A stretch of DNA of 64,000 nt from Brenneria bubanii (GCF_022378355.1 NZ_JAKMAJ010000001.1:310001-374000), one strand, 5' to 3'. Positions 39,784-52,827 are shown, counted from the first letter of the stretch. The notes: generated by a model not told the origin, from the letters alone. Program-made: numbers and translations.

Positions 39784-41649
39784 ATGAGTTTTGATACAGC
39801 GAAATACCCTACATTATCGTTAGTGGAAACACCTGATGAATTGCGTCTGCTGCCGAAAGAAACCCTGACGAAGCTGTGTGATGAACTTCGTCAATATCTG
39901 CTGGACAGCGTCAGCCGTTCAAGCGGTCACTTCGCCTCAGGGTTAGGGACCGTCGAGCTCACGGTTGCGCTGCATTACGTCTACAATACCCCGTTCGATC
40001 GACTGATCTGGGATGTCGGGCATCAGGCTTATCCGCACAAAATTCTGACCGGCCGCCGCGACCGCATTGCGACCATTCGCCAGAAGGATGGATTACATCC
40101 CTTTCCGTGGCGGGAAGAAAGCGAATACGACGTATTAAGCGTCGGCCATTCATCGACGTCAATCAGCGCCGGGCTGGGCATGGCAGTGGCGGCCGAGCGG
40201 GAAGGCAAAGGCCGCCGTACCGTTTGCGTCATCGGCGATGGCGCCATCACGGCGGGAATGGCCTTTGAAGCCATGAATCATGCAGGCGATATCAACGCCG
40301 ATCTGCTGGTTGTACTGAATGACAATGAAATGTCGATATCAGAAAACGTCGGCGCGCTGAATAACCACCTGGCACAGCTGCTGTCGGGCAAGCTCTACGC
40401 CAGCTTGCGCGAAGGGGGCAAAAAGGTATTATCCGGCCTGCCGCCGATCAAGGAACTGGTCAAGCGCACGGAAGAACATCTCAAGGGCATGGTGGTTCCC
40501 GGCACCATGTTTGAAGAACTGGGCTTCAATTATATCGGCCCGGTGGATGGTCACGATGTTCAGGCTCTGGCGCAAACGCTGAAAAACATGCGTAGTCTGA
40601 AAGGCCCGCAGCTGCTGCATATCATGACCAAGAAAGGGAAAGGCTACGCGCCGGCGGAGCAGGATCCTATCAGTTGGCACGCGGTGCCCAAGTTCGATCC
40701 AGCCAGCGGCACCTTGCCGAAAAGCAAAGATAATCTGCCGACCTACTCCAAGATCTTCGGCCAATGGCTGGAGGAAACGGCGGCGAAAGACAGCAAACTA
40801 ATGGCCATCACTCCCGCTATGCGCGAAGGTTCCGGCATGGTGCAATTTTCGCGAGACTATCCGCAACAATATTTTGATGTCGCCATCGCGGAACAGCACG
40901 CGGTAACCTTTGCCGCCGGTCTGGCCGTTGGCGGGTACAACCCGGTGGTGGCGATTTACTCCACCTTTTTGCAGCGCGCCTACGATCAGGTAATCCACGA
41001 CGTCGCTATTCAAAATCTCCCCGTACTGTTTGCTATCGATCGTGGCGGTATTGTCGGCGCCGACGGGCAAACCCATCAGGGCGCTTTCGATCTGTCGTTC
41101 CTGCGCTGCATCCCTAATATGGTCATTATGACGCCAAGCGATGAAAATGAATGCCGTCAGATGCTCTATACCGGCTACCGCTATAAGGACGGACCGGCGG
41201 CGGTACGCTATCCGCGAGGAAGCGGCTGCGGAGCAGAGCTGAAGCCGCTGGCTGAATTGCCGATGGGTAAGGGCGTGATTCGCCGTCAAGGCGCAGAGAT
41301 CGCGATCCTTAACTTCGGTACGCTCCTGCCGGAAGCAGGTAAAGTCGCGGACAAGCTGAACGCCACGCTGGTGGATATGCGTTTCGTCAAGCCGCTGGAT
41401 GACGCGCTGATTCTGAAGGTGGCAAGCAGACACAACGCGCTGGTGACGCTGGAAGAAAATGCCATTATGGGCGGCGCAGGCAGCGGCGTGAACGAACTAC
41501 TGATGGCAAAACGCATTGCCGTTTCGGTGTTGAACCTCGGTCTGCCGGATAGATTTGTGCCTCAGGGCGGACAAGAAGAGATACGCGCCGATATCGGACT
41601 GGATGCGGCGGGTATCGAACGCAGCATCAGCCAATGGCTGGCGCAATAA
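39784..41649 (+). CDS. dxs: 1-deoxy-D-xylulose-5-phosphate synthase
   Basis: Thiamin-diphosphate enzyme that joins pyruvate and glyceraldehyde 3-phosphate, the entry step of the MEP isoprenoid route and a precursor source for thiamin and pyridoxal. The 621-residue product has the catalytic His region [15 protein letters not shown], the TPP/Mg motif [16 protein letters not shown]...LNDNEMSIS, the transketolase motif with the Glu of [13 protein letters not shown], and a C-terminal domain. Length equals E. coli (620). The downstream yajO and pgpA genes of E. coli are absent. Confidence 0.98.
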   Translation: MSFDTAKYPTLSLVETPDELRLLPKETLTKLCDELRQYLLDSVSRSSGHFASGLGTVELTVALHYVYNTPFDRLIWDVGHQAYPHKILTGRRDRIATIRQKDGLHPFPWREESEYDVLSVGHSSTSISAGLGMAVAAEREGKGRRTVCVIGDGAITAGMAFEAMNHAGDINADLLVVLNDNEMSISENVGALNNHLAQLLSGKLYASLREGGKKVLSGLPPIKELVKRTEEHLKGMVVPGTMFEELGFNYIGPVDGHDVQALAQTLKNMRSLKGPQLLHIMTKKGKGYAPAEQDPISWHAVPKFDPASGTLPKSKDNLPTYSKIFGQWLEETAAKDSKLMAITPAMREGSGMVQFSRDYPQQYFDVAIAEQHAVTFAAGLAVGGYNPVVAIYSTFLQRAYDQVIHDVAIQNLPVLFAIDRGGIVGADGQTHQGAFDLSFLRCIPNMVIMTPSDENECRQMLYTGYRYKDGPAAVRYPRGSGCGAELKPLAELPMGKGVIRRQGAEIAILNFGTLLPEAGKVADKLNATLVDMRFVKPLDDALILKVASRHNALVTLEENAIMGGAGSGVNELLMAKRIAVSVLNLGLPDRFVPQGGQEEIRADIGLDAAGIERSISQWLAQ

Positions 41650-41890
41650 AATAAGCCGGTCGGGCTTTGCCCGGCCCCTCGCGCCTGTCGCCACACCCGC
41701 GGCGTCTCATTTTTAACGCGCGCGGCGAAGGGAAGCCGCAGAGCGCTCTTTCTATTCAAAAGAAAAAACCGAGGACAGGAATCAAGCTACGACCGGTAAA
41801 TCAAGGTTGGTCCATACGCTGCCCTATTCTGATGACGAGAAGGTGTCACGGATTACTCAATTGCAGTCTGCTTTCGCCGTTTGCGACCCT
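41650..41890. other. Short gap between dxs and thiL where pgpA would be expected
   Basis: 241 bp between convergent genes. A hairpin at about 41655-41676 (GGTCGGGC/GCCCGGCC, one G-T pair) may end dxs transcription. On the minus strand an ATG overlapping the thiL end opens only 14 codons. No recognisable phosphatidylglycerophosphatase A sequence remains. Confidence 0.6.
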
Positions 41891-42871
41891 TCAGCATTGC
41901 TGACTAAAATGGTCATATCCCTTCCAGCTTAATGCGATCTCTTGCTCGCCCCGGAAGAAACGCAGCCCTTCGGATGAAGGCGCAATTTGCCCGATACAGG
42001 TATAATCAGCGCCCAGATGGCCTAATGCGATATCCAGCGCGCCGCGGTTGATTTCTGGCACCGTGAAACACAGCTCGTAATCTTCGCCGCCTGACAGCGC
42101 CCAGCGCAAAGCACGATCGGCATCGACGCGATCGCGTATCCAATGAGACTGGGGAATCGCGTCCAGATTGATCCGGGCCCCGCACTCACTGCTTTTCAGA
42201 ATGTGCTGCAAATCGGAGATAAGACCGTCCGAAATATCAATGGCCGAGCTGGCTAAATCGCGTAACGCCTGACCTTGCAATATTCTGGGCTGCGGACGCA
42301 AATGACGCTGAATCAATGCCTGACGGGCCGCGTCATCATCGATGGAGAGTTGGTTTTGTAAAATCGCCAGACCGGCGGCGCTATCGCCCAGCGATCCGGT
42401 CACATACACCCAGTCGCCGACCCGGGCGCCTCGGCGGGTCAACGCCCGACCAGCCGGCACTAAACCATAAATCGTCAGCGTCAGGCTCAACGGACCGCGC
42501 GTGGTATCGCCCCCGATCAGTTGCATACCGTAATAGTCGAGCAGTTCAAACAGGCTATCGCTATATTTTGATAACCAGTCGCTATTCGTTTCAGGCAGGG
42601 TAATCGCCAGAGATAACCAGGCGGGATCGGCGCCCATCGCGGCCAAATCACTTAAGTTTACCGCCAGTGATTTGTAACCCAGATCGGCAGGTTCGATATT
42701 CGGCAAGAAGTGAATTCCGGATACCAGTGTATCGGTACTGACCGCCAGTAATTGTTTCTCCGCGACCGACAGTAATGCGCAGTCATCACCAATGCCCAAC
42801 GCAACATCCCGGCGTGAACTTCCGACCCGATTGAAATAGCGGGCAATAAGGTCAAACTCACCTTCAACCAT
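41891..42871 (-). CDS. thiL: Thiamin-monophosphate kinase
   Basis: ATP-dependent phosphorylation of thiamin monophosphate to the active cofactor thiamin diphosphate. Start [16 protein letters not shown] at 42871, with GGAAAAG upstream, gives 326 residues (E. coli 325). An in-frame ATG 60 bp earlier adds an unconserved stretch and would span the hairpin behind nusB. The PurM-like motifs are visible: [51 protein letters not shown] and SGGEDYEL. Normally pgpA overlaps its end; here it is the last gene. Confidence 0.96.
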   Translation of the reverse strand: MVEGEFDLIARYFNRVGSSRRDVALGIGDDCALLSVAEKQLLAVSTDTLVSGIHFLPNIEPADLGYKSLAVNLSDLAAMGADPAWLSLAITLPETNSDWLSKYSDSLFELLDYYGMQLIGGDTTRGPLSLTLTIYGLVPAGRALTRRGARVGDWVYVTGSLGDSAAGLAILQNQLSIDDDAARQALIQRHLRPQPRILQGQALRDLASSAIDISDGLISDLQHILKSSECGARINLDAIPQSHWIRDRVDADRALRWALSGGEDYELCFTVPEINRGALDIALGHLGADYTCIGQIAPSSEGLRFFRGEQEIALSWKGYDHFSQQC

Positions 42872-42903
42872 AACTTTTCCAGCCAGCGTTTGATTCAAAA
42901 GAC

Positions 42904-42925
42904 CAGGGCCGGATATCCGGCCCTG
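42904..42925 (-). terminator. Perfect GC-rich palindrome between nusB and thiL
   Basis: A 22-bp perfect palindrome (usable stem 9 bp with a 4-base loop), 6 bp after nusB and 32 bp before thiL. The minus strand continues GGTCTTTTGAATC, so it may be a partial terminator or attenuator that sets thiL levels. Confidence 0.5.
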
Positions 42926-42931
42926 CCTCAT

Positions 42932-43351
42932 TTATTTCTTGCCTTTTCGCACCGAAGGCGCGGCTTTATCGAGAACGCCATTCACAAACTTATGGCTGTC
43001 TTCCGCACCAAATATCTTGGCCAGTTCGATAGCTTCATTGATGGCGACTTTGTATGGGACATCGTCGCGCTTGCTGAGTTCAAACATTGCCAGACGCAGA
43101 ATGGCTCTTTCAACCTGACCTAGTTCATCAAGCTGGCGGGACAGAAAAGGCGCCATCAGTTGATCCAATTTTTCCGACTGAGTGGCAACGCCAGCCAACA
43201 GCTCGCGGAAATAGGTGATGTCGACATCTTTGACATCCTGCTCGCTCAGGAACTGTAGTTCAATATCGGCAATATCATTTTTAGACAACTGCCAGGAATA
43301 AAGCGCTTGAACCGCACATTCACGGGCGCGGCGACGAGCAGCAGGTTTCAC
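42932..43351 (-). CDS. nusB: Transcription antitermination protein NusB
   Basis: Binds boxA RNA together with NusE (ribosomal protein S10) in rRNA antitermination. The 139-residue all-helical product equals E. coli in length and starts [20 protein letters not shown]; the Arg-rich N terminus is the boxA-binding region. The gap to ribE is 24 bp, so ribD-ribE-nusB are likely one transcript. Confidence 0.97.
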   Translation of the reverse strand: MKPAARRRARECAVQALYSWQLSKNDIADIELQFLSEQDVKDVDITYFRELLAGVATQSEKLDQLMAPFLSRQLDELGQVERAILRLAMFELSKRDDVPYKVAINEAIELAKIFGAEDSHKFVNGVLDKAAPSVRKGKK

Positions 43352-43375
43352 GGAATTCCCCTTACTTAATCAGGC

Positions 43376-43852
43376 TTACTTAATAGCTTTCAATACATTA
43401 ATCATTTCTAGCGCGGTAAGGGCGGCTTCTGCGCCTTTATTACCCGCCTTCGTGCCGGCGCGCTCGATAGCCTGCTCAATGCTTTCTGTGGTCAATACCC
43501 CAAAAGCAACCGGGATATCGCTACTCATAGCAACCTGAGACAGGCCAGAACTGCATTCGCCAGCAACAAACTCAAAATGGGCTGTTCCACCACGGATAAC
43601 CGTTCCCAGCGCAACCACCGCATCATAACCGCCGTTTTCAGTGCTTTTGGTCAGCGCGCGAACGGCTAACGGCAGCTCATAGGCTCCAGGAACCCAAACA
43701 ACGGTGATATTCTCGTCTTTAACCTGACCGATGCGTTTTAATGCGTCGATCGCGCCGTCCAGCAGACTGTCGTTGATAAAATGGTTAAAACGAGCAATTG
43801 CAATCGCCACGCGGGCATCAGGAGTAGCAACAACACCTTCAATAACGTTCAT
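43376..43852 (-). CDS. ribE: 6,7-dimethyl-8-ribityllumazine synthase
   Basis: Penultimate step of riboflavin synthesis; forms a 60-mer capsid in many bacteria. The 158-residue product (E. coli 156) has the substrate-binding motifs [25 protein letters not shown] (with the catalytic His) and [11 protein letters not shown]. Named ribE in E. coli and ribH elsewhere. It stands 61 bp downstream of ribD. Confidence 0.97.
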   Translation of the reverse strand: MNVIEGVVATPDARVAIAIARFNHFINDSLLDGAIDALKRIGQVKDENITVVWVPGAYELPLAVRALTKSTENGGYDAVVALGTVIRGGTAHFEFVAGECSSGLSQVAMSSDIPVAFGVLTTESIEQAIERAGTKAGNKGAEAALTALEMINVLKAIK

Positions 43853-43913
43853 AGCTTTCCTTTATCTGGTCTTTATACCCCGCAGGGGGGCGGATTCTAT
43901 CATATTCTTCCGG

Positions 43914-45050
43914 TTACGTATTCGGTTTTAACCGCAGCCGCACATCTGGACCTACCTGACGGACATCGCTTATCTCAAACTCTGGCGCCAGTGACAGTTG
44001 ACTTAACCCCGGCAGGACGCAGAGCCCGCGCGCACTGTCGCCCAAAAGCTTCGGAGCCAGATAAATGATAAGCTCGTCCACAACGCCCGCGGTCAACAAC
44101 GCGCCCGCCATGTTGGCTCCGGCCTCCACCCATACGGAATTAATCTGCCGCTTCCCCAGCACCATCATCAGCGCAACCAGATCAATACCGCCATTGTGCC
44201 GCGGCAGTCCAAGTTGCTCGACACTTTCAGGCCACGCCCGCTCATCCGCCCGCGTTCTTGCCAGCCAGGTTTGTCCCGGCTGCGAAATGATGCGGTGTTG
44301 CGGCGTAACCCGCTGCCGGCTATCGACGATGACGCGCACCGGCTGTCGAAGATGCTCCGCGGGATAAAGTCGCTGCGTATCGGGATCCAATTCGCCCCAG
44401 CGCACCGTTAATGAGGGATCATCCGCTAATACCGTCGCGCTGCTGCTAAGTATCGCCGCGCTTTCCGCCCGAAAACGCTGAACATCCTGCCGCGCCTGCG
44501 GCGACGTGATCCACTGGCTTTCCCCAGAATCCATCGCCGTTCGACCGTCCAACGACGCAGCCATTTTAAGCTGCACATAGGGAAAACCGGTGCGCATACG
44601 CTTTAAAAATCCCAGGTTGACCTTCTCCGCATCAGAGAGCATCACGCCATGGCTAACCATCACGCCGGCCTGATGCAGGCGGCGTAGCCCCCGTCCCGCG
44701 ACCTGAGGATTTGGATCCTGCATGGCGGCGACAACGCGGGAAACACCCGCCGCAATCAGCGCGTCGGCACAAGGCGGCGTTCTGCCATGGTGGCTGCACG
44801 GCTCAAGCGTGACATAAGCGGTTGCGCCACGCGCCCGCTCTCCGGCCATCCGCAATGCGTGAACTTCCGCATGGGGCTCGCCGGCACGAAAATGGTACCC
44901 TTCACCGACAATGATGCCGTTTTTTACTATCACACAACCGACATTTGGATTAGGCGCGGTCGTAAAGCGCCCACGGCGCGCCAGCTCAAACGCTCGCGCC
45001 ATATACCGTTCATCTTGCGGATGTACTAATTCATTCTGTGGATTAGCCAT
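43914..45050 (-). CDS. ribD: Bifunctional riboflavin deaminase/reductase RibD
   Basis: Second and third steps after GTP cyclohydrolase II: deamination of the pyrimidine and NADPH reduction of the ribose. The N-terminal zinc deaminase domain (to about 160) has HAEVHAL and EPCSHHGRTPPC; the reductase domain has GESQWITSPQAR and the late VEAGANMAGALL. Start ATG at 45050 (MANPQNELVHPQDERYMARAF) is chosen because AAGGGGCG precedes it. An ATG at 45089, 5 bp behind nrdR, lacks a ribosome binding site. Either way the N terminus is about 11 residues longer than E. coli. Confidence 0.94.
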   Translation of the reverse strand: MANPQNELVHPQDERYMARAFELARRGRFTTAPNPNVGCVIVKNGIIVGEGYHFRAGEPHAEVHALRMAGERARGATAYVTLEPCSHHGRTPPCADALIAAGVSRVVAAMQDPNPQVAGRGLRRLHQAGVMVSHGVMLSDAEKVNLGFLKRMRTGFPYVQLKMAASLDGRTAMDSGESQWITSPQARQDVQRFRAESAAILSSSATVLADDPSLTVRWGELDPDTQRLYPAEHLRQPVRVIVDSRQRVTPQHRIISQPGQTWLARTRADERAWPESVEQLGLPRHNGGIDLVALMMVLGKRQINSVWVEAGANMAGALLTAGVVDELIIYLAPKLLGDSARGLCVLPGLSQLSLAPEFEISDVRQVGPDVRLRLKPNT

Positions 45051-45094
45051 GCCCAGCGCCCCTTCTCTCTGACGGCCTTGTTGACGCATCGGAA

Positions 45095-45592
<498 letters not shown>

Positions 45593-45804
45593 TTATCAGA
45601 CTAACCAAAACTCCTGATTATTGTTGCGAACTGATGCGCATGCGCCGGAAATTGGATGAACATGGCGAATTTTCACTGACGGAGTAAACCGCAACGCCAT
45701 GCGGCTATCGCCCGGGGTATATGCCTTGCCGGTAATCCCGACTACACTTGCAGGAAAGAGAACCAGAGGACTCGTCAAATATACTACGCAGGGGAAAAGC
45801 AGAA

Positions 45805-46377
45805 ATGATAACCCGATACCGCATGATCTCTATTTTACCGACTTTGGCTTTTCTGAGCGGCTGTGCGCAACCAAGTCAGATGCCCCAGTTGCAAAATCAA
45901 TTGGGGCAGTTGAATCACCAGCTACAAACCCTGACCGATCAGGCCGTAGCCTTGGAACGGCAAAATGCGCTGAATGGGCAATCCAACGCCGGCGTATACT
46001 TATTACCCGCCGCTCAAAACCGCGCCATATTGCAAAGCACAATCGGTCAGCTCGGGGCATCGCTCGATCATATAGAAACAGAGGCTAACGGTACGCGCGC
46101 CCTACTGCATATCCAAACCCTTGATGCGGCGCGATTGCCTGCGTTCAGCGCGCATATCGATTGGGGACAACTCGATCCGGTGAGTGGAAAACCGTTAACC
46201 AACGATATGCAGACCCAGGCGTTTAAATTCCTTCCCCCATTGTTACCCAAAACCGAAGCCGTGATTGAACTTCGGCTCAGCGGGCTAACCCCGGAACAGT
46301 TGGGATTTGTTCGCTTGTATCGCATAGCCGGCGAAGAACAGACGCCGCCGCCGGTTGCCGCTATCGAGGGGCCGTGA
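45805..46377 (+). CDS. yajI: Lipoprotein of the YajI / DUF3251 type
   Basis: A 190-residue predicted lipoprotein of unknown role, transcribed divergently from nrdR, which is where yajI lies in E. coli. The signal peptide MITRYRMISILPTLAFLSGC ends in a lipobox LSGC (Cys20). A glutamine-rich heptad-like stretch (QLQNQLGQLNHQLQTLTDQA) suggests a short coiled coil, then a beta-rich domain. A start 57 bp earlier is possible but gives a poor signal peptide. The family name is from position and general resemblance, not from an alignment. Confidence 0.75.
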   Translation: MITRYRMISILPTLAFLSGCAQPSQMPQLQNQLGQLNHQLQTLTDQAVALERQNALNGQSNAGVYLLPAAQNRAILQSTIGQLGASLDHIETEANGTRALLHIQTLDAARLPAFSAHIDWGQLDPVSGKPLTNDMQTQAFKFLPPLLPKTEAVIELRLSGLTPEQLGFVRLYRIAGEEQTPPPVAAIEGP

Positions 46378-46466
46378 TCGGTAATCGCCCGCCATATAGC
46401 ATCGCCGGAGCGATCTTTAATCGCCGCCTGCGACGGCCGGCAGGGGGATGAGCAGAAAACCGACAT

Positions 46467-46494
46467 AAAAAAACCCCATATCATGGGGTTTTTT
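46467..46494. terminator. Bidirectional terminator between yajI and secF
   Basis: Perfect 12-bp stem (46468-46479 with 46483-46494) with a 3-base loop and six A and six T at the foot, so both strands end in a T run. Ends secF on the minus strand and yajI on the plus strand. Confidence 0.9.
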
Positions 46495-46513
46495 AATTAG
46501 CGTGACTGGAAAC

Positions 46514-47482
46514 TTACGGAAGAATTGAGGGTTGATCGGCGCCCTCTTTCTCGACTTTCTGCACCAGCATGTGCTCGCGCTTCATCCCCAGTTTCAGGGC
46601 TAACGCGGAAGCGACATAAATAGAAGATATCGTACCGATTGATACGCCGATCAGCATCGCCAGTGAAAACCCTGCCAGCATCGCGCCGCCGAAAATATAC
46701 AGCATCAACACCACCACCAGCGTGGTTGCTGAAGTCATAATGGTACGGCTCAACGTCTGCGTCAGAGAAACGTTCATGATTTCATAAGGCGTACCGCGAC
46801 GAATTTTACGGAAATTCTCACGAATACGGTCGGAAACCACAATACTATCGTTCAACGAGTAACCGATGACCGACATCAACGACGCAACAATAGTCAGGTC
46901 GATCTCAATCTGGAATAGCGAAAGCACGCCCATGGTGATGACCACGTCGTGCGCCAACGCCAGCACCGCCCCCAACGCCAACCGCCATTCAAAACGAAAG
47001 CCGACATAAATCAGGATACAGATTAGCGCGCTCAGCAGAGCCATCCCCCCCGCCTGAGCCAAATCGCTCCCGACGCTGGGGCCGACAAACTCAATGCGCT
47101 TCACCGTGGCATGCTGTTCGGTGCCTTGATTAATCACGCTCAACACGCGATTGCCCAGTTCCTGACCGGAGGTGCCGACGTTCGGCGGCATACGCACCAT
47201 CACGTCGCGACTGCTGCCAAAGTTCTGGATCAGCGGATCGTGAAACCCGGCTTTCTGTAATGAATCGCGGATCACATCCAGATCGGCAGGTTTTTCGAGA
47301 TTGATTTCAATCACCGTACCACCGGTGAAATCCAATCCCCAGTTAAAACCCCGTACGCCTATCACGATAATTGACAGAATCAACAGCGTTCCTGAAATCA
47401 AAAACGCAATGTTGTCCCAACGCATAAAGTCATAGACCCGGCGTCCATAGTTCAGTTGTTCAACAGTATAATCCTGTGCCAC
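46514..47482 (-). CDS. secF: Protein translocase subunit SecF
   Basis: Forms with SecD the proton-driven RND-type complex that pulls preproteins from the periplasmic side of SecYEG. The GTG at 47482 gives 322 residues beginning [19 protein letters not shown], close to E. coli (323), and follows GAGGAG; the in-frame ATG 66 bp earlier lies within secD. The family signature [14 protein letters not shown] is represented by [14 protein letters not shown] and [11 protein letters not shown]-like [19 protein letters not shown]. It follows secD after 10 bp. Confidence 0.96.
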   Translation of the reverse strand: MAQDYTVEQLNYGRRVYDFMRWDNIAFLISGTLLILSIIVIGVRGFNWGLDFTGGTVIEINLEKPADLDVIRDSLQKAGFHDPLIQNFGSSRDVMVRMPPNVGTSGQELGNRVLSVINQGTEQHATVKRIEFVGPSVGSDLAQAGGMALLSALICILIYVGFRFEWRLALGAVLALAHDVVITMGVLSLFQIEIDLTIVASLMSVIGYSLNDSIVVSDRIRENFRKIRRGTPYEIMNVSLTQTLSRTIMTSATTLVVVLMLYIFGGAMLAGFSLAMLIGVSIGTISSIYVASALALKLGMKREHMLVQKVEKEGADQPSILP

Positions 47483-47492
47483 AACGCACTCC

Positions 47493-49340
47493 TCAGATAG
47501 ACAGCTTGTTAATGCGTTTGCCGCCGTAAAGCAGGTTAACGATGGCACGAGTACCGACGATCGCCGTAAACATTGACGTCGCCACCCCGATAGCCGTGGT
47601 GATGGCGAAGCCTTTGATCGAACCGGTACCGACAGCGTAAAGGATGACGGCGGTAATCAGGGTGGTGACGTTGGCGTCCACAATACTGGAGAATGCGCCT
47701 TTATACCCTTCATGAATCGCCTGCTGGACGGTGCGTCCGTTTTTCAGCTCTTCCTTGATACGCTCATTAATCAACACGTTGGCATCAACGGCCACCGCCA
47801 GCGTCAACACAATACCGGCAATGCCCGGCATGGTCAGCGTAGCGCCCGGCAGCAGCGACATGATCCCCACAATTAGCACCAGGTTAGCCACCAGCGCCGT
47901 TGTCGCAATCACGCCGAACTTACGGTAGTAAACCACCATAAAGACAATGGACGCGATCAAGCCCCACAAACAGGCCTCCAGCCCCTGGGTAATGTTCTGC
48001 ATACCCAATGTCGGCCCGATGGTGCGCTCCTCGACGATCTGAATCGGCGCAATCAGCGCGCCGGCACGCAGCAGCAGGGAGAGCTGGCGGGCTTCGCTCG
48101 GATTATCGATACCGGTGATGCGGAAGCTGTTGCCCAGGCGAGACTGAATGGTCGCCACGTTGATCACTTCTTCCTGTTTCTCCAGGATGGCGCGACCGTT
48201 GGCGTCTTTCTTGCCGCTGTCCTTATATTCAACAAATAGCGTGGCCATCAGTTTGCCGATGCTGTCTTTGGTGAAGTTGGACATGGTATTACCACCGGCG
48301 CTATCCAGCGATATATTCACCTGAGGTCGGTTGTACTCATCATTGCTCGAGGTGGAGTCAGTAATGTGATCGCCGGTCAGAATAACGCGTTTAAACAGTA
48401 CCACCGGCGCGCCGTCTCGCATATTCTTAACTTCAGAGTCACCCGGTACGCGGCCATTGGCGGCGGCTGTCGCATCAGCGTCGCTGTTGACCAGGCGGAA
48501 TTCCAGCGTGGCGGTCGCCCCCAGAATTTCTTTCGCCCGCGCGGTATCCTGAATACCCGGTAATTCAACGACGATTCGGTCCGATCCCTGACGCTGAACC
48601 AAAGGCTCGGCGACGCCAAGCTGGTTAACGCGATTACGCAGGATATTGATGTTTTGCTGCACCGCATATTCGCGCGCTTCACGCAGACGCTCGTCGCTCA
48701 TTACCGCCCGCAGCAGATTGCCGCCGCTGGCGCTGATGACCAGATCGCGGTGACGGGTAGTCAGATAGCTGACGCCCTGATCACGCGTTTGCTCATCGCG
48801 GAAACGGACTTCCACACCGTAGTTGTCGGTTTTACGTACCGCGGCGTAAGGAATGTTTTTCTCGCGCAGGTCGCTGCGCAGGGAATCCATCGATTGCTCT
48901 TGCAGCTTGCTCAGCGCAGTGTCCATATCCACCTCCATCAGGAAGTGGACCCCACCGCGCAAATCAAGCCCCAGTTTCATCGGCTCAGCCCCCAGGACAC
49001 GTAACCATACCGGGGTTGCGGGAGCAAGGTTAAGCGCCACGACAAACTTATCGCCCAGCTCATTCAGAAGGGCTTCGCGGGCACGAATTTGTATGTCCGG
49101 ATTGGAGAAGCGAGCCAGAATCGCACCATTTTCCAATGCAATCGACTTACTGGTGATGTTTTGCTCTTTTAATACATTTTGGACTTGGATCAGCGTCGTT
49201 TCACTGGCGGCGGTTCCCCGCGCGCCAGTGATTTGTACCGCCGGATCCTCACCATACAGGTTAGGAAGCGCATAGAGCAGACCAATGACCAAGGCCACGA
49301 TCAGCATCAGGTACTTCCACAAAGGATAACGGTTTAACAC
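47493..49340 (-). CDS. secD: Protein translocase subunit SecD
   Basis: Partner of SecF. The 615-residue product equals E. coli. An N-terminal helix is followed by the large periplasmic region (P1 head with [15 protein letters not shown]), then five C-terminal helices with the proton-channel Asp region [21 protein letters not shown]. Gene order queA-tgt-yajC-secD-secF is the standard enterobacterial operon. Confidence 0.97.
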   Translation of the reverse strand: MLNRYPLWKYLMLIVALVIGLLYALPNLYGEDPAVQITGARGTAASETTLIQVQNVLKEQNITSKSIALENGAILARFSNPDIQIRAREALLNELGDKFVVALNLAPATPVWLRVLGAEPMKLGLDLRGGVHFLMEVDMDTALSKLQEQSMDSLRSDLREKNIPYAAVRKTDNYGVEVRFRDEQTRDQGVSYLTTRHRDLVISASGGNLLRAVMSDERLREAREYAVQQNINILRNRVNQLGVAEPLVQRQGSDRIVVELPGIQDTARAKEILGATATLEFRLVNSDADATAAANGRVPGDSEVKNMRDGAPVVLFKRVILTGDHITDSTSSNDEYNRPQVNISLDSAGGNTMSNFTKDSIGKLMATLFVEYKDSGKKDANGRAILEKQEEVINVATIQSRLGNSFRITGIDNPSEARQLSLLLRAGALIAPIQIVEERTIGPTLGMQNITQGLEACLWGLIASIVFMVVYYRKFGVIATTALVANLVLIVGIMSLLPGATLTMPGIAGIVLTLAVAVDANVLINERIKEELKNGRTVQQAIHEGYKGAFSSIVDANVTTLITAVILYAVGTGSIKGFAITTAIGVATSMFTAIVGTRAIVNLLYGGKRINKLSI

Positions 49341-49367
49341 GGCAGTTCCCTTCGGGAAAATCGAAAA

Positions 49368-49700
49368 TTACAGGGCTTTGATAGTGCCCTTCGGCAGCAC
49401 GGCAGCCACGAAATCGCGTTTGATAACCACTTCATTGGTATCGTTCAAGGCAATAGCGATATAGCCGGTTTCAGACACTTTAGTCACACGCCCAACCAGA
49501 CCGCCGGTCGTCAAGACTTCATCACCCTTGCTGATGGAATCCATTAACTTTTTGTGTTCCTTGGCGCGTTTTTGCTGTGGACGCAGGATCATGAAGTAAA
49601 AAATCAGACCAAATACGGCCAGCATAATAACCAGAGAGTACGGGCTTCCCTGAGCCGGAGCGCCAGTCGCTGCTACAGCATCGGAGATAAAAAGACTCAT
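49368..49700 (-). CDS. yajC: Sec translocon accessory subunit YajC
   Basis: Single-span inner-membrane protein associated with SecDF-YidC. The 110-residue product has one hydrophobic helix (about 21-41, SLVIMLAVFGLIFYFMILRPQ) followed by the conserved RPQQKRAKEHKKLMDSISKGDEV-type cytoplasmic stretch. Lies 27 bp before secD and 81 bp after tgt. Confidence 0.96.
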   Translation of the reverse strand: MSLFISDAVAATGAPAQGSPYSLVIMLAVFGLIFYFMILRPQQKRAKEHKKLMDSISKGDEVLTTGGLVGRVTKVSETGYIAIALNDTNEVVIKRDFVAAVLPKGTIKAL

Positions 49701-49781
49701 TTAAATTTCCTCTTTGTTATCAAAAAGATAAGTTATAGGTATGACAAAATCGAATAATAAAAATCACATCAATACTGGCTG

Positions 49782-50927
<1,146 letters not shown>

Positions 50928-51035
50928 TTAGCCTCCAGCACCAGAAGAACAGTCTGATGTTGATATTGATAATGTCGGATAAACGCCTGACAGAGCCTGA
51001 TCTGCGGCATATGTAAAAAAATTCAGACCGGGTAA

Positions 51036-52103
51036 CTATCCGATTCGCTCCTGCTCAGCAGATGGATTACGCGTAATAAACATCGCGTCCCCGTAGCTGA
51101 AAAAACGATACTGCTCAGCTACCGCCTGCCGATAGGCCGACATCGTGTGCTGATAACCGGCAAAGGCCGACACCAGCATAATCAGCGTGGATTCAGGCAG
51201 GTGGAAATTGGTCACCAGCGCATCGATAATCTGATAGCGATAGCCAGGATAAATAAAGATGCGGGTATCACCGAAAAAAGGCGCGATCGGCGCATTCTGA
51301 CTGGCTTGCGCGGCGCTTTCCAGCGAGCGGACAGACGTCGTGCCGACCGCCACCACTTTATTGCCGCGCGCTTTGCAGGCCAGCACGGCGTCAACGACCG
51401 TCTGCGGCACTTCGGCGTATTCGGCATGCATGATGTGGTCTTCAATACTCTCCACCCGCACCGGTTGAAACGTCCCGGCGCCTACGTGCAGCGTGACAAA
51501 CGCCATTTCCACGCCTTTGTCGCGTAATGCCGTCAGCATCGGCTCATCAAAGTGCAAGCCGGCGGTAGGCGCCGCCACCGCGCCCGGACGCTGGCTGTAG
51601 ACCGTCTGATAGAGTTCACGGTCGGATTCTTCATCCGGTCGGTCAATATAGGGCGGCAACGGAATATGACCGATATCGTTCAGAATCGACAGCACGTCGC
51701 GCGAATCATCAAAGTGCAGTTCAAACAACGCGTCATGGCGGGCGGCCATCGTTGCGCTGACGCTTTCATCATCGCCGAGCAATAATTCCGTACCGGGCTT
51801 GGGCGCTTTTGAGGCGCGCACGTGAGCCAGCACCCGATGCTCATCCAGTACCCGCTCGACCAGCACTTCCAGCTTGCCCCCGCTGGCCTTGCGCCCGAAC
51901 AGCCGGGCCGGGATCACGCGCGTGTTGTTAAACACCAGCAGGTCGCCCGCGTCCAGCTTGTTGAGTAAATCGGTAAATACGCCGTGCGTCAGATTTCCCG
52001 TCGGTCCGTCCAGCGACAGCAGCCGGCAACCGCTGCGCTGCGCCTGCGGATAATGGGCAATTAATGATTCAGGAAGTTCAAACGAAAAATCGGCAACGCG
52101 CAT
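51036..52103 (-). CDS. queA: S-adenosylmethionine:tRNA ribosyltransferase-isomerase QueA
   Basis: Adds the epoxycyclopentane ring from SAM to preQ1-tRNA, the step after Tgt. The 355-residue product (E. coli 356) begins [19 protein letters not shown]. It contains the conserved [33 protein letters not shown]-type [12 protein letters not shown] and [16 protein letters not shown]. First gene of the queA-tgt-yajC-secD-secF transcript, divergent from acpH over 113 bp. Confidence 0.97.
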   Translation of the reverse strand: MRVADFSFELPESLIAHYPQAQRSGCRLLSLDGPTGNLTHGVFTDLLNKLDAGDLLVFNNTRVIPARLFGRKASGGKLEVLVERVLDEHRVLAHVRASKAPKPGTELLLGDDESVSATMAARHDALFELHFDDSRDVLSILNDIGHIPLPPYIDRPDEESDRELYQTVYSQRPGAVAAPTAGLHFDEPMLTALRDKGVEMAFVTLHVGAGTFQPVRVESIEDHIMHAEYAEVPQTVVDAVLACKARGNKVVAVGTTSVRSLESAAQASQNAPIAPFFGDTRIFIYPGYRYQIIDALVTNFHLPESTLIMLVSAFAGYQHTMSAYRQAVAEQYRFFSYGDAMFITRNPSAEQERIG

Positions 52104-52216
52104 GACTATTCACTTAGCTGTTTAATACATTAAAAAAGGGCGGCCTAGTCTAGAGCCGCAAGCGCATGGCTGCAAGAAATAAGCACTCGGGAAGCGGAAT
52201 GCATTATACTTGCGCC

Positions 52217-52798
52217 ATGAATTTTCTTGCCCATCTCCATTTAGCCACGCTGGCTGACAGTTCGCTGTTAGGCAATCTGCTGGCGGATTTTGTCCGCGGT
52301 AATCCTCAGGACAGCTATTCTGACGATATCGTTGCGGGCATCCGCCTGCATCGCCGGGTCGATACGCTGACCGATAGCCTGCCGGAAGTGAAGCTGGCCC
52401 GTCAGTATTTCAGCGCCGAATACCGCCGCGTCGCTCCCATTACGCTGGACGTGCTGTGGGATCACTTTCTGTCCCGCCATTGGCTGCGGCTGGAGCCGCA
52501 GATTGCGCTGTCCTCGTTTATCGCCCAGGCGCAGTCGCAGATTACGCCGCACTTGGCGCAAACGCCCGAACGCTTTCAGAATCTGAATCACTACCTCTGG
52601 GCGGAGCGCTGGCTGGAGCGTTATGCCGAACTGCCGTTTATTGCCGATGTGCTGCACAGAATGTCGGTTCGCCGTCCTAAACTGGCGGCGCTCGCCGGTT
52701 CATTCAACGATATTGAACAAAACTATCCTCAATTTGAAACACTCTTCTGGCAGTTTTATCCCAGGATGATGAGCCAGGCGCAACTGCACCAGATTTAA
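52217..52798 (+). CDS. acpH: Acyl carrier protein phosphodiesterase AcpH
   Basis: Removes 4'-phosphopantetheine from holo-ACP. The ATG at 52217 gives 193 residues beginning [20 protein letters not shown], as in E. coli. The metal-binding HD-like positions are visible in [16 protein letters not shown] and [13 protein letters not shown] longer in-frame start (17 residues more) is not conserved. Divergent from queA; malZ, present nearby in E. coli, is missing, and a peroxiredoxin gene takes its place. Confidence 0.94.
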   Translation: MNFLAHLHLATLADSSLLGNLLADFVRGNPQDSYSDDIVAGIRLHRRVDTLTDSLPEVKLARQYFSAEYRRVAPITLDVLWDHFLSRHWLRLEPQIALSSFIAQAQSQITPHLAQTPERFQNLNHYLWAERWLERYAELPFIADVLHRMSVRRPKLAALAGSFNDIEQNYPQFETLFWQFYPRMMSQAQLHQI

Positions 52799-52827
52799 GC
52801 TACTGAACAATGAACATAAAGGTTATG

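Noticed and set aside
40798-41433. Minus-strand ORF of 211 codons inside dxs
   Set aside because: Antisense shadow of dxs.
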